Part shown: one piece after another, positions 15,367-23,863 of the stretch
Position numbering within the stretch: position 1 is the first letter of the stretch
Layout of the letters: every line of letters begins with the position of its first letter
Assembly: GCA_012512325.1 (NCBI GenBank)
Contig: JAAZEL010000024.1
Coordinates: 1-35,783, forward strand
From: Candidatus Fermentithermobacillaceae bacterium
Lineage (GTDB): Bacteria > Bacillota > Sulfobacillia > Fermentithermobacillales > Fermentithermobacillaceae
Direction: 5' to 3'
Length of the DNA: 35,783 nt
The notes under the pieces: model-generated
What the model was told of the DNA's origin: nothing
The model's input: only the letters and a program-made list of their open reading frames with translations
Databases searched by the model: none
Made by a program: the position numbers and the translations under genes

Positions 15367-15417
15367 AGTGGGTGTGTCTCAGATTGCATACCCGTTCGAT
15401 TTTGAAACACACCCACT
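15367..15417. repeat. 11-bp perfect inverted repeat with 29-nt loop
   Basis: AGTGGGTGTGT (15367-15377) is the exact reverse complement of ACACACCCACT (15407-15417). It lies between the convergent activator and argS genes. The right arm is followed by TATATTGTC, so it could be a transcript-end hairpin for the activator about 220 nt after its stop, a small RNA element or a protein site. There is no clean U-run. Confidence 0.5.
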
Positions 15418-15499
15418 TATATTGTCTCCCACAAACCTGTGCCTATTCTGCAGGACGATGGTATTCCGGCGGTATTTGACCCTGCGAGCAGACCCGAAC

Positions 15500-16026
15500 C
15501 TGGCCTGAGACTGACCACTTCTCATTGCCAAAAGCCTTAGCCGGTTTGGAATTGGCCGGTTCGGGGCCTAACCTGGTCTGAAATTGGCCACCTCTGCCCG
15601 AGATCCGGTTCAGAATTGACCACTCCGCCGACTGCCAGACCGGAGACCGGTTCCAAATTGTCCAGTCTGGTGCCGCGTCCGGTCTGAGATTGTCCACCTC
15701 CGCCTCGGATCTGGTTCACGATTGACCAATCCGCCTTTCCGGAAGCCTGCACTGGTCTGAAACTGTCCACTTCCGAGGTGAAGCTGGCCTGAGGCTGGCC
15801 ACTTCAGGCTCAGATCTGGCCAAATCCTGACCACTTCGGCCTCCTTCCATCTCCCACCTGGTCACGAATTGTCCACTTCCGCGTTCAACCTGGCCCGCGA
15901 TTGACCACTCCAGGTCCGGACCTGGTTTCGGATTGGCCAGACGCCTAGAAGCCGGCTTGAATCTGGTCTGCGATTGACCGGTTCTCTTACGGATCTGGCC
16001 AAGAACTGACCATCTCAACTCGCAAC
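15500..16026. repeat. Helically phased array of 15 degenerate dyad units
   Basis: Fifteen adjacent units with lengths 41,32,32,42,32,32,41,32,32,42,32,32,41,32,32 fill 527 bp. Every unit starts with a core of consensus CYGGYYnnrrnyTGDCCR, so a GG and a CC lie about 13 bp apart in dyad-like arrangement, often as TGG...CCA. The tails between cores are diverged although their lengths are kept. The three-unit period is 105 or 106 bp, close to ten turns of B-DNA. Three overlapping minus-strand frames read Trp/Gln/Gly-rich repeat peptides, but the unit lengths change frame, so coding is unlikely. The array sits between two convergent genes. Possible natures are an enhancer or protein-coating array, a decayed IS21-type terminal repeat cluster, or a chromosome-organisation site. 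Confidence 0.9.
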
Positions 16027-16074
16027 CTGACACGGGGGTGGACCGGAAACCCGGAACGGACCCGAAAACAACGT

Positions 16075-16095
16075 GTGGCGGCTTTCCGCCGCCAC
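16075..16095 (-). terminator. Possible argS-operon terminator hairpin
   Basis: An 8-bp perfect stem, GTGGCGGC with GCCGCCAC, encloses a 5-nt loop. On the minus strand it is followed by ACGTTGTTTTC, a weak T-rich tail. It lies about 160 nt past the argS stop, between that gene and the phased array. Confidence 0.4.
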
Positions 16096-16110
16096 GGATC
16101 ATTGTCGAAC

Positions 16111-16210
16111 CATGTTCTTAATGAACCAACGCTGTTTTTCGTGAGGCAAGGCTGTCTTCCATAAGCCAATGCTGTTTTTCCTAAGCCACGGCTCTCTTCC
16201 TGCTCTTTTT
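16111..16210. repeat. 20-bp x5 degenerate tandem repeat downstream of argS
   Basis: Five 20-bp units (16111, 16131, 16151, 16171, 16191) share a GCTGTTTTTC then AAGCCAA-like pattern. The first and last units are the most diverged. The stretch ends 43 nt before the argS stop codon and encodes nothing recognisable. Confidence 0.75.
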
Positions 16211-16253
16211 CCTGGCCATATCGCACATGTTCAATCGCACACCGCTAATCTGA

Positions 16254-17951
16254 CTACATGGACTCCGGGGCCGACACTCCCGCCATCCTGAGTGCATTTG
16301 CCAAGACTATCTGGCACACCCTGGCAAGATACAGCCTGGCTGCACTGAGTTCTTTGTCTTCGCCCAGCACACGGCACTGAGTATAGAAAGAATGGAAGGC
16401 CGAAGCCACGTTCATCATGTAATTTATGAGTCTGTTGGGCTCCCTGGCCTGGCCGAATTCGTACACTTCCTCAGGGAAGGCGGCCAAGAGCTTCATCATC
16501 TGGATTTCGGATGGTTCCCTGAGCAGGGAGAAGTTGATCTCATTCGGACCTAATGCCGGGACGACCCCTTCCTGCCTTGCCTGCCTGAAGATGCTGGCTA
16601 TCCTGGCATGGGCATACTGCACATAGTAGACGGGGTTTTCATTTGACTGGAGCCGCGCCAGGTCAAGGTCAAAATCCAGGTGGCTGGACGGCGCCCGCAT
16701 CAGGAAGAAAAAGCGGCATGCGTCCTTCCCGGCTTCTTCCAGAAGTTCGTCCATTGAGATAAACTCGCCGCCACGCTTAGACATCTTGACAACCTGCTTG
16801 CCCCGGACGAGCCTCACCGTCTGGGCAATGATCACCTCAAGGCTCTCGGGGGGATAACCCAAGGCTGCGATTCCTGCTTTGAGCCGGGTTACATAGCCGT
16901 GATGGTCCGGACCCAGGATATTGATGAGGTGGTCGTAACCGCGGTCGAACTTGTTCTTGTGGTATGCGATGTCGGGCACAATATAGGTGAAGTTACCGTC
17001 TGACTTGACTACCACCCGGTCCTTGTCATCCCCGAACATGGTGGAGTTGAGCCACTCGGCTCCGTCCTTCTCGTACGTCAGCCCTTTCTGGCGCATGAGC
17101 TCGAGGGCTGCTTCAGGAGCGCCCTGATCGCGCAAGCTTTTTTCGGAGAACCAGGTGTCGTACTCAAGGCCGTAATTAAGCAGGGTTTGCTTTTGCTGTT
17201 CTACAATCCGGGACACGACGTATTGCTTCAGCCACTCGTGCCTCTCTGAATCAGGGAGTTCAAGGATGGTATCGCCTTTTTCCGCAACAAGCTCCTTGGC
17301 GATGTCTATGAGGTATTCGCCCCGGTACCCGTTTTCCGGGAAAGGCACCTCTTGGCCAAGCACCTGGCGATAACGGGCTTCCAGGGAATCGGCCAGCACA
17401 TCCACTTGATTGCCGGCATCGTTTACGTAATACTCTCTGGATACCCGGTAGCCTGATGCCTCAAGTAGCGAAGCCAGGCAGTCCCCGATTGCAGCCGCCC
17501 TGGCGTTCACCGCGTTGAGCGGGCCTGTAGGGTTGGCACTCACGAACTCAATCAGGATTTTCTTGCCTCCGCCGTAATTGGTCGAGCCGTAAGCAGGCCC
17601 CTTCTTCCAGATGTCGGCCATGGCTTCCTCAAGCCAGCCTGTGCTCAGGAAGAAGTTCAGAAACCCCGGGCCGGCGATGTCGACCCGCTGTATCCAGGAA
17701 TCTTCCAATGAAAGATAGCGGACGATGGCGCCTGCGACTGACCGGTCGTCGCACTTCACCTCGCTTGCCAATGCCATGGCAACGCTTGTGGCAAAATCGC
17801 CCTGCTCGGGCCTGGCAGGCATGGTTATCTTGATGTCAGCCTCTACATAATCAGGCAAATCACCTTTTGCTTTCGCCTTATCGATAGCTTTCGCTATTCG
17901 ATCCTTAATGTCATTCTTCACTTTGCTTATGACGCTTGTGCTCTCATCCAT
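16254..17951 (-). CDS. argS: Arginyl-tRNA synthetase with a divergent HIGH motif
   Basis: Class I synthetase that charges tRNA-Arg. The 565-residue product has the N-terminal additional domain, the SANPTGPL and REYYVNDAGNQ blocks, a KMSKR signature (in VVKMSKRGGEF) and the C-terminal helical anticodon-binding domain, and is of normal length. The HIGH position reads N146-A-V-N149 instead of the usual HxGH or HxGN, which is seen directly in the codons AAC GCG GTG AAC. Related variants may occur in some ArgRS lineages, but I cannot check. The ATG start at 17951 has AAGGAG 10 nt upstream. It lies 37 nt after speB and is probably co-transcribed with speE and speB. Confidence 0.95.
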   Translation of the reverse strand: MDESTSVISKVKNDIKDRIAKAIDKAKAKGDLPDYVEADIKITMPARPEQGDFATSVAMALASEVKCDDRSVAGAIVRYLSLEDSWIQRVDIAGPGFLNFFLSTGWLEEAMADIWKKGPAYGSTNYGGGKKILIEFVSANPTGPLNAVNARAAAIGDCLASLLEASGYRVSREYYVNDAGNQVDVLADSLEARYRQVLGQEVPFPENGYRGEYLIDIAKELVAEKGDTILELPDSERHEWLKQYVVSRIVEQQKQTLLNYGLEYDTWFSEKSLRDQGAPEAALELMRQKGLTYEKDGAEWLNSTMFGDDKDRVVVKSDGNFTYIVPDIAYHKNKFDRGYDHLINILGPDHHGYVTRLKAGIAALGYPPESLEVIIAQTVRLVRGKQVVKMSKRGGEFISMDELLEEAGKDACRFFFLMRAPSSHLDFDLDLARLQSNENPVYYVQYAHARIASIFRQARQEGVVPALGPNEINFSLLREPSEIQMMKLLAAFPEEVYEFGQAREPNRLINYMMNVASAFHSFYTQCRVLGEDKELSAARLYLARVCQIVLANALRMAGVSAPESM

Positions 17952-17988
17952 CGGGGTACATCTCCTTTCGCAGCCGGTATAGCTGCTT

Positions 17989-18879
17989 TCACTTCCCGTC
18001 AGGAGCCAGCAGTAAGAGACATTCTCTCACAAGGGCTGCGGCAAGCAGCCCTGTCTGGCCTGTGTTATCGTATGCAGGCGCAACCTCTACCAAGTCTGCG
18101 CCTACGATGTTGCTACCGGCGAGGTAGGCAACTGCCTCCAGCAGTTCGTGGGATGTAATCCCGCCCGGCTCGGGAACGCCTGTTCCCGGTGCAAAAGCGG
18201 GATCAGCCACGTCAATGTCGATGGTCAGGTATACCGGACGCCCTTTTATCATGGGCATTATGGATTTCAGCGGTTCTAACACGTTGAAAAAGTGGATTTC
18301 CGAAAGGCCCTTGGCCTCTTCCAGTTCCTCTTCTGTTGCAGACCGTATGCCTAGCTGATATACCCGTCCGGGGCCCAGGAGTTCTACGAGCCTACGCATT
18401 ACGGTACCGTGGGAAAGCTTCGTACCGGTGAATCTGGACTTAAGGTCAGCATGGGCGTCAAACTGGATTACCACCAGATCAGGATGCGCCTGGAGCACCG
18501 CCTTCACCAACGGATATGTAATCAGGTGCTCTCCCCCGATTGCCATGAACTTGCGGCCGCTTGCGACGATTTCCCCGGCAGCAACCTCAATCACTCCCAG
18601 GGCGTTTTCCACGTTGCCCATGGGCAAGACCAAGTCGCCTGCATCGTAGTAGTTTTCCGATATCACTGTGCGCTTTTGCCACAAGGAGAAATCTTCCAGG
18701 GCCATGGACGCTTCCCTTGTCGCAGCAGGCCCGAACCTGGTGCCCGGCCTGAAGGACGTGGTTTCATCGAGAGGAATCCCCATGATTACGCAAGGTGCGT
18801 CTTGGTTGAAAGATGACCACAGGAGCTTATGCGGACTGACCCATCGGGTATTGGGAACTTCGTTTGGCCCTCCGAGCAA
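17989..18879 (-). CDS. speB: Agmatinase (ureohydrolase)
   Basis: Hydrolyses agmatine to putrescine and urea using a two-manganese centre; supplies putrescine for SpeE. The 296-residue product has the ureohydrolase metal motifs GGEH (near 115), DAHAD (near 142), SHGT and DIDVADPAFAPGTG (near 220). The DPAFAPGTG context separates agmatinase-type members from arginases reasonably well, but substrate is inferred. The start is a TTG at 18879 with GTGGAGG 9 nt upstream. It is 75 nt downstream of speE and 37 nt upstream of argS on the same strand, which groups arginine-derived polyamine synthesis with arginine charging. Confidence 0.92.
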   Translation of the reverse strand: MLGGPNEVPNTRWVSPHKLLWSSFNQDAPCVIMGIPLDETTSFRPGTRFGPAATREASMALEDFSLWQKRTVISENYYDAGDLVLPMGNVENALGVIEVAAGEIVASGRKFMAIGGEHLITYPLVKAVLQAHPDLVVIQFDAHADLKSRFTGTKLSHGTVMRRLVELLGPGRVYQLGIRSATEEELEEAKGLSEIHFFNVLEPLKSIMPMIKGRPVYLTIDIDVADPAFAPGTGVPEPGGITSHELLEAVAYLAGSNIVGADLVEVAPAYDNTGQTGLLAAALVRECLLLLAPDGK

Positions 18880-18954
18880 TACTATATACCTCCACTACAT
18901 ACCTCACTATGTACGTCCATATCTTCATACCTCCGGACGCTTCCGCCAGCACCG

Positions 18955-19794
18955 TCACTGGTATGGGATACCTATGTCGCGCTTGATCTTAGGGCTGAGC
19001 ACGAACATGCTGCGATGGATCTCCGGAGAGTAGTGCTTCAGCTTCCAGGAATCGTCAGGCTTCCGCAAGGGAACTTCTGGGTCCGGCCCAAAGGACGCGC
19101 ATGTGAAGCTCCACAAGGATCCCGGATAACTGGGAACGGGAGCCGTATAAAGCTTGGCAACCGGGAACACCTTGGCTATCCTACTGAAAATCTCCCTCAC
19201 GATATCAGTCATTGCCAAGGGGCTTTCAGTCTGGGCACACATTATGCCGCCCGGTTTGAGTATGGCTGCTATGGACCGGTAGAACTCAGGCGTGAACAAC
19301 GCTAAACCGGGGCCTTCAGGATCCGTTGAATCCACTATCACCACGTCGAACTTGCGATCTGTCTCAGCAACGAATTTGAGCCCGTCCTCGATCAATACCG
19401 TGGCCCTTGGGTCGCTGAACCCGGTATTCCACAGGGGAAGGTACTTCTTGGATGCTTCGACCACGTCGCCGTCTATGTCCACCATCACTGCTTGCTTTAC
19501 CTCAGGATGCCGCATGACTTCCCTGAGGGTGCCGCCGTCCCCACCCCCGATTATGAGCACATCCTCAGGGTTCTCGTGGCTGAACAGCGGAACGTGGGCG
19601 ATGCTTTCGTGGTACAGGTACTCATACTTCTCAGTTGTCTGGATGACGTTGTCCAGGGTCAGCATCCTGCCGAGTTCAACTGTATCGTAGATGGCCAGAT
19701 GCTGGTACTTGGTACGCTTCGTGAAGACCACGGACTTTATCTGCACGCCTATCATAAGGCCGTCTACCCATTCTTCAGTGAAGTATACTTTCAC
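18955..19794 (-). CDS. speE: Spermidine synthase (polyamine aminopropyltransferase)
   Basis: Transfers an aminopropyl group from decarboxylated SAM to putrescine. The SAM-binding core is clear: LIIGGGDGGTLREV, VDIDGDVVEASKKYLP and the DSTDPEGPG motif with catalytic Asp. I place the start at the GTG at 19794 (279 residues, the usual family length, opening VKVYFTEEWVDG), behind GGGGGTGG. The open frame runs on to a GTG at 19872, but a good sigma-A -10 box lies inside that extension, which argues against the longer protein. The ATG at 19842 is another candidate but would be leaderless or nearly so. No speD or speA is visible in the window. Confidence 0.92.
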   Translation of the reverse strand: MKVYFTEEWVDGLMIGVQIKSVVFTKRTKYQHLAIYDTVELGRMLTLDNVIQTTEKYEYLYHESIAHVPLFSHENPEDVLIIGGGDGGTLREVMRHPEVKQAVMVDIDGDVVEASKKYLPLWNTGFSDPRATVLIEDGLKFVAETDRKFDVVIVDSTDPEGPGLALFTPEFYRSIAAILKPGGIMCAQTESPLAMTDIVREIFSRIAKVFPVAKLYTAPVPSYPGSLWSFTCASFGPDPEVPLRKPDDSWKLKHYSPEIHRSMFVLSPKIKRDIGIPYQ

Positions 19795-19849
19795 CTGAGT
19801 CCCACCCCCGGGTTCAATAGTACAAATATCCTCGCCAAACATCGAGGGC

Positions 19850-19878
19850 ATTATATCAGAAAAGGGCAGCACGGTGAA
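19850..19878 (-). promoter_or_regulatory. Sigma-A promoter of the speE-speB-argS operon
   Basis: On the minus strand TTCACC (19873-19878), a 17-nt spacer and a perfect TATAAT (19850-19855) form a promoter whose start would be near 19843. The -35 matches the consensus at four of six positions. Its placement helps decide the speE start codon. Confidence 0.6.
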
Positions 19879-20061
19879 ATATGGCTGGCCGCCGGGGTTA
19901 AGAGGCTTGGTGTGTTGCCTTTCAAATAGAAGGTTGATAAGCTTGGGTGTTCGGGGATGGGTTCACAGAAGCATGGATTGTTGGAAGAATGGGTTCTTTG
20001 GAAGGGTCACTTCTTAGAATGATGAGTCTTTGAGAAGACGAGTTGGAAGGGAAGGGTGGGT

Positions 20062-22455
20062 ATGGCAGACTCACGGGACACAACCCGGGACAACGCACAA
20101 CCGGAAGGCAAGTCGAAACAGGAGGACAAATCAAGGCCTGTGGATACAGTGAAACCCGAAGGCGGGGCAAAACCGACAGGCGCATCCAAGTCCGGCGCCC
20201 CTTGCCTTAAACCCGCATTGCTTAGCGTGCTCAAGGCAAGTGTAGCGGCAGGCCTGCTGTTCGTTCTGTTCATGGGCGCCCTGTTTGTGCTCTTGCCCTT
20301 GCCTGAACCGTCCATACCTGAAGCCACCCGCATATACGACGTTGACGGCAAACTCGTGTCTTCCCTCTTCGTGGAGAACCGGGTGGTAGTGCCTTACGAT
20401 GAGATCCCAGAATCCCTCAAGAACGCCGTGGTGGCGGTGGAAGACAAGCGGTTTTTCTCCCACAAAGGGATCGATCTGAACTCCATCGCCAGGGCATTAC
20501 TCAGGAATTTCAGGGCAGGAGAGGTGGTTGAAGGCGGCAGCACCATCACCCAGCAGCTGGCCAAGAACCTGTTCCTCACCCATGAAAGGACGTTGAAGCG
20601 CAAGATACTCGAAGCGGTCTATACCATCAAGCTTGAGCAGCGTTACACCAAAGAAGAAATCCTGGAGATGTACCTCAACATCATCTACCTCGGCCATGGG
20701 AGATACGGTTGCGAAACCGCGTCCAGGCTGTATTTCGGCAAGTCCGTGAAGGACCTGACGCTGGCAGAATCAGCCATGCTGGCAGGGATTATCAAAGGGC
20801 CGGAGATATACTCACCCTACCACGATATGGAGCTTGCTCAGCTGAGGAAGGCCATAGTGCTCGACCTCATGGTGGAGCAGGGGATGATCGACGAAGCCAC
20901 GGCAGACCAAGCCAAACAGGAAGAGATCGAACTTGCGGGGATTCCCAAGGGCAGCGCAGCCTACTTCGTGGATTTCGTTGTGGCGCAGATCCGTGACTGG
21001 AACCCTCATGTGGCTTCGGATATTTACAGGGGCGGGTATGAGGTATACACAACCCTGGACCTGGATATGCAAGCTGCCGCCGAGGAAGCGTTTTCCCGCT
21101 ACATGCCTGAAGGTAGCCAGGACTCGGAAGGCATAACGCAACCCCAAGGCGCCTTGGTTGCGGTTGAGCCGCATACAGGCCATATCAAGGCGCTGATAGG
21201 AGGGCGCAGCTACAGCGAGACCCAGCTCAACCGGGCTTATCAGGTAAGGCGGCAGCCGGGATCCGCGTTCAAGATCTTCCTTTATGCGGCGGTGCTGGAT
21301 TCAGGTTATCCGATAAACCAGGCTCAGGTATGTGCGCCCGTTGAGTTTCCCGGAAAGTCTTCGGGAGACGTGTACAAGCCGCGGGACTTCGGCTGGCAGG
21401 CGTACCACTATGCGCCTTTGGACATCCGCCAGGCAGTGGCCATATCCGACAACGTGGTGGCTGCCAAGTGGGCTTCGGAAATAGGCCCGGGCACCATTGT
21501 CCAGTACGCAAGGAAACTGGGAGTGGAGAGCCCCCTTGAACCTAATATACCCCTAGCCCTTGGAGCATCCGAGGTTACGCCCCTTGAGATGGCGGCGGCG
21601 TGCGCCGCTCTGGCCGCTCAAGGCACATACGCCAAACCCATAGCCATCCTCAAACTGGTCGACTCCAGCGGGAAGGTGTTGCTGGAAAACCAGGTTGAGA
21701 CCAGGCAGGCCCTTAACCCCGACACGGCGTACATGCTAACCAGCGTGTTACGTTCAGTGTTCAGCCCGGGTGGCACAGGCTCTGGGCTTGAAGGTTTCCT
21801 CGGCAACAGGCCGGTTGCAGGCAAGAGCGGCACTACGGACGACCATTTGGAAACGTGGTTCGTGGGCTACACCAGGGAGCTTGCCTGTGCAGTGTACGTG
21901 GGCTGGGACAACCGGGAGGAGTCTCTGTCAGGCACAGGTTCTTCCGTGGCGGGGCCCATTTGGGCAAGTTTCATGGGCAAGGCTCTTGCAGGCCGGCCGG
22001 CCAGGGGCTGGGATATGCCTGACAACCTGTACTGGGGAAGGGTTTGCGACAAGACAGGCCAAAGGGCTAACATCACCTGCTTCGACTGGCACTACGAGTT
22101 GTTCAGGCAAGGCTCAACTGCACCTACCTGCCCCACAAATCACGTGTTCGAGTACTTGTTCGGCCGGAACGGCCGGAATCTCGACGGCCAGGCCGAAGAC
22201 TCCGAGGACCATGCAGCCAACAGGGTGCCATATTTCATCCCAAAGGATGCCCCTGCTAAACCATCTGCAACCTTCAGTGGGGCCGAAGCAGATGATGTCC
22301 TGCCCTACCTGCAACCGGACACAGAACCTGACGGTGAGTCGGGCGAGGAGGCCCATGATGAAGCCGATAACGGGGATTTGGAACCCGGTCACGGGCCTGA
22401 CTTAGAAGGGGATGAGGGCACAGGGGCTGACGATGAGGGTGAAGAGTCCGGGTAA
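20062..22455 (+). CDS. Class A penicillin-binding protein (PBP1A-type)
   Basis: Bifunctional peptidoglycan synthase: glycosyltransferase plus DD-transpeptidase. After a charged cytoplasmic tail of about 50 residues comes one membrane helix (about 55-77). The glycosyltransferase domain has VAVEDKRFFSHKGID and EGGSTITQQLAKN, and the transpeptidase has SxxK as SAFK, SxN as SDN and KSGTT. The C-terminal 70 residues are very acidic (Asp/Glu/Gly) and extracytoplasmic. Start chosen is the ATG at 20062; a GTG two codons earlier (20056) is also open, and both share the same purine-rich ribosome binding site. The gene is divergent from speE and convergent with the HtrA gene. Confidence 0.95.
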   Translation: MADSRDTTRDNAQPEGKSKQEDKSRPVDTVKPEGGAKPTGASKSGAPCLKPALLSVLKASVAAGLLFVLFMGALFVLLPLPEPSIPEATRIYDVDGKLVSSLFVENRVVVPYDEIPESLKNAVVAVEDKRFFSHKGIDLNSIARALLRNFRAGEVVEGGSTITQQLAKNLFLTHERTLKRKILEAVYTIKLEQRYTKEEILEMYLNIIYLGHGRYGCETASRLYFGKSVKDLTLAESAMLAGIIKGPEIYSPYHDMELAQLRKAIVLDLMVEQGMIDEATADQAKQEEIELAGIPKGSAAYFVDFVVAQIRDWNPHVASDIYRGGYEVYTTLDLDMQAAAEEAFSRYMPEGSQDSEGITQPQGALVAVEPHTGHIKALIGGRSYSETQLNRAYQVRRQPGSAFKIFLYAAVLDSGYPINQAQVCAPVEFPGKSSGDVYKPRDFGWQAYHYAPLDIRQAVAISDNVVAAKWASEIGPGTIVQYARKLGVESPLEPNIPLALGASEVTPLEMAAACAALAAQGTYAKPIAILKLVDSSGKVLLENQVETRQALNPDTAYMLTSVLRSVFSPGGTGSGLEGFLGNRPVAGKSGTTDDHLETWFVGYTRELACAVYVGWDNREESLSGTGSSVAGPIWASFMGKALAGRPARGWDMPDNLYWGRVCDKTGQRANITCFDWHYELFRQGSTAPTCPTNHVFEYLFGRNGRNLDGQAEDSEDHAANRVPYFIPKDAPAKPSATFSGAEADDVLPYLQPDTEPDGESGEEAHDEADNGDLEPGHGPDLEGDEGTGADDEGEESG

Positions 22456-22470
22456 CCGTCTAACCTAATG

Positions 22471-22530
22471 TCATTCTAGATGTCATCCTAGATGCTATCC
22501 TAGATGTTATCCTAGGTATCACCCTACGCA
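22471..22530. repeat. 12-bp x5 tandem repeat after the PBP gene
   Basis: Five 12-bp units (22471, 22483, 22495, 22507, 22519) follow a TYATCCTAGATG pattern, decaying towards the right. The array starts 15 nt after the PBP stop codon. Confidence 0.8.
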
Positions 22531-22569
22531 CGGTCGAACGGACGGTAAGGGCGAAAAGCCCGGTAAATA

Positions 22570-22601
22570 CGGGGATCGCCCGCAATCGCAGGCAATCCCC
22601 G
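22570..22601 (-). terminator. Stem-loop between convergent PBP and HtrA genes
   Basis: CGGGGATCGCC and GGCAATCCCCG pair with one mismatch around a 10-nt loop. It lies 24 nt past the HtrA stop on the minus strand and is followed there by TATTT. A second small hairpin, GGGC-GAAAA-GCCC, lies at 22549-22561. Tails are poor in T, so termination is only a guess. Confidence 0.45.
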
Positions 22602-22624
22602 GAAGCGCAGGCCAAGTGCGTTTA

Positions 22625-23863
22625 TCAACGTGCCTCTGACGGTGCCTCGATCAAGGTTATTGTGAACTCGAGTTCTTGATCGCCCCTGAGCACTTTCATC
22701 TTCACGTTGTCCCCCGGCGACAGTTCTGATATGAGGGCTACGAAGGTACCGACATCGTTGATGGTGTGCCCTGCGAACTCGACTACTATGTCCCCTTGGC
22801 GCACGCCCGCCTTGGCTGCCGGACCGCCGGACACCACGTCGTAAACGTAAATCCCCCGGTCTATTTTGACCGTAGGCTTGTATATCCTGACTTCGCTGCG
22901 ATCCATAAGGCTCAGCCCTGCAAACGCCCGGCGAACCCTGCCCGTTTCCATGATTTCAGTGACTATGCGCCTAACCTGATTGGAGGGGATGGCAAATCCC
23001 ATACCTTCCACTGCTTCCACGTTGAGTTTGGCCGAGTTGAGCCCGATAACTTGCGCATCGCCGTCTATGAGGGGACCTCCGCTGTTACCTGGGTTGATCA
23101 CCGCATCCGTCTGAATGAGACGCATGTATGCGTCGCCGACCTTGAGCACCCTGTCCAAACCTGAGATTACTCCCACCGTAACGGACCTGTTGAACTCCAT
23201 GCCCAGGGGATTGCCGATAGCAATGGCAAGCTGCCCCGGCTTCAACTGGTCCGAGTCGCCGAAAACCGCCGTAGGAAGCCCGGTTCCGTCTATCTTGATG
23301 ACTGCGAGATCGGTAGCCGGGTCGGCGCCGATTATCTCCGCCTCCATGGTTCGCCCGTCTGCGAGGAACACGGTGATCTTTCTGGAATCCCCGGCTATCA
23401 CGTGGTTATTGGTGACGATATATCCGTCGCTCGTGATTATCAAACCTGACCCTGATGTGTCCCTGAGATATTCCCGGCCGAAAATGTCGTAAAGAGACCT
23501 GGTGTTGACTATGCCTACAACCGCCGGACTCACCTTTTCGGCCGCATCTACCACCACCTGCCATGGGTCGCTGGAAGGCACGTAGTTGGTAGATCTGATG
23601 TTGGAAGACGGGTTCTCAGTCTGCCAGGAACCGGCTGAAGACGGAACCGATAGCTGCAGCCCTTCAATGTGGCCGATGATGATGCTGGGCACTATGGCAG
23701 TCGTAAGCAGGCCTCCGATAATGGCACCTACCAAGCCCGTCAAGAGATAAGGCCATATCCGGGTGCGCTTACGCTTTGGTGTACTGCTCGGTCCAATGCT
23801 TGGCCCCGTGTTTGGCCCGTTGCCAAGCATATTGTTTGACATGTTCATAGTCTCGTAATCCAT
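22625..23863 (-). CDS. Membrane-anchored HtrA/DegP-like serine protease
   Basis: Envelope quality-control protease of the HtrA family. The 412-residue product has a cytoplasmic N-terminus of about 35 residues, one membrane helix (about 37-64), a trypsin-like domain with catalytic His154 (TNNHVI), Asp185 (DPATDLAVIKID) and Ser261 (GNSGGPL), and one C-terminal PDZ domain (about 305-405, with GGPAAKAGVRQGD). This is the standard Bacillota layout. The ATG at 23863 has GGGGGTGG a few bases upstream. It is convergent with the PBP gene. Confidence 0.95.
   Translation of the reverse strand: MDYETMNMSNNMLGNGPNTGPSIGPSSTPKRKRTRIWPYLLTGLVGAIIGGLLTTAIVPSIIIGHIEGLQLSVPSSAGSWQTENPSSNIRSTNYVPSSDPWQVVVDAAEKVSPAVVGIVNTRSLYDIFGREYLRDTSGSGLIITSDGYIVTNNHVIAGDSRKITVFLADGRTMEAEIIGADPATDLAVIKIDGTGLPTAVFGDSDQLKPGQLAIAIGNPLGMEFNRSVTVGVISGLDRVLKVGDAYMRLIQTDAVINPGNSGGPLIDGDAQVIGLNSAKLNVEAVEGMGFAIPSNQVRRIVTEIMETGRVRRAFAGLSLMDRSEVRIYKPTVKIDRGIYVYDVVSGGPAAKAGVRQGDIVVEFAGHTINDVGTFVALISELSPGDNVKMKVLRGDQELEFTITLIEAPSEAR

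Noticed and set aside
15500-16026. CRISPR array
   Set aside because: Unit cores are degenerate and only about 18 bp, linkers are 14 or 23-24 bp, and there are no cas genes. CRISPR repeats would be nearly identical, with spacers of about 30 bp or more.
15443-16102. Overlapping minus-strand open frames with Trp/Gln/Gly-rich repeat peptides in the 15500-16026 array
   Set aside because: The 32- and 41-bp units change frame at each step, no ribosome binding site precedes the frames, and three frames are equally repetitive. This is a by-product of the DNA repeat, not a repeat protein.
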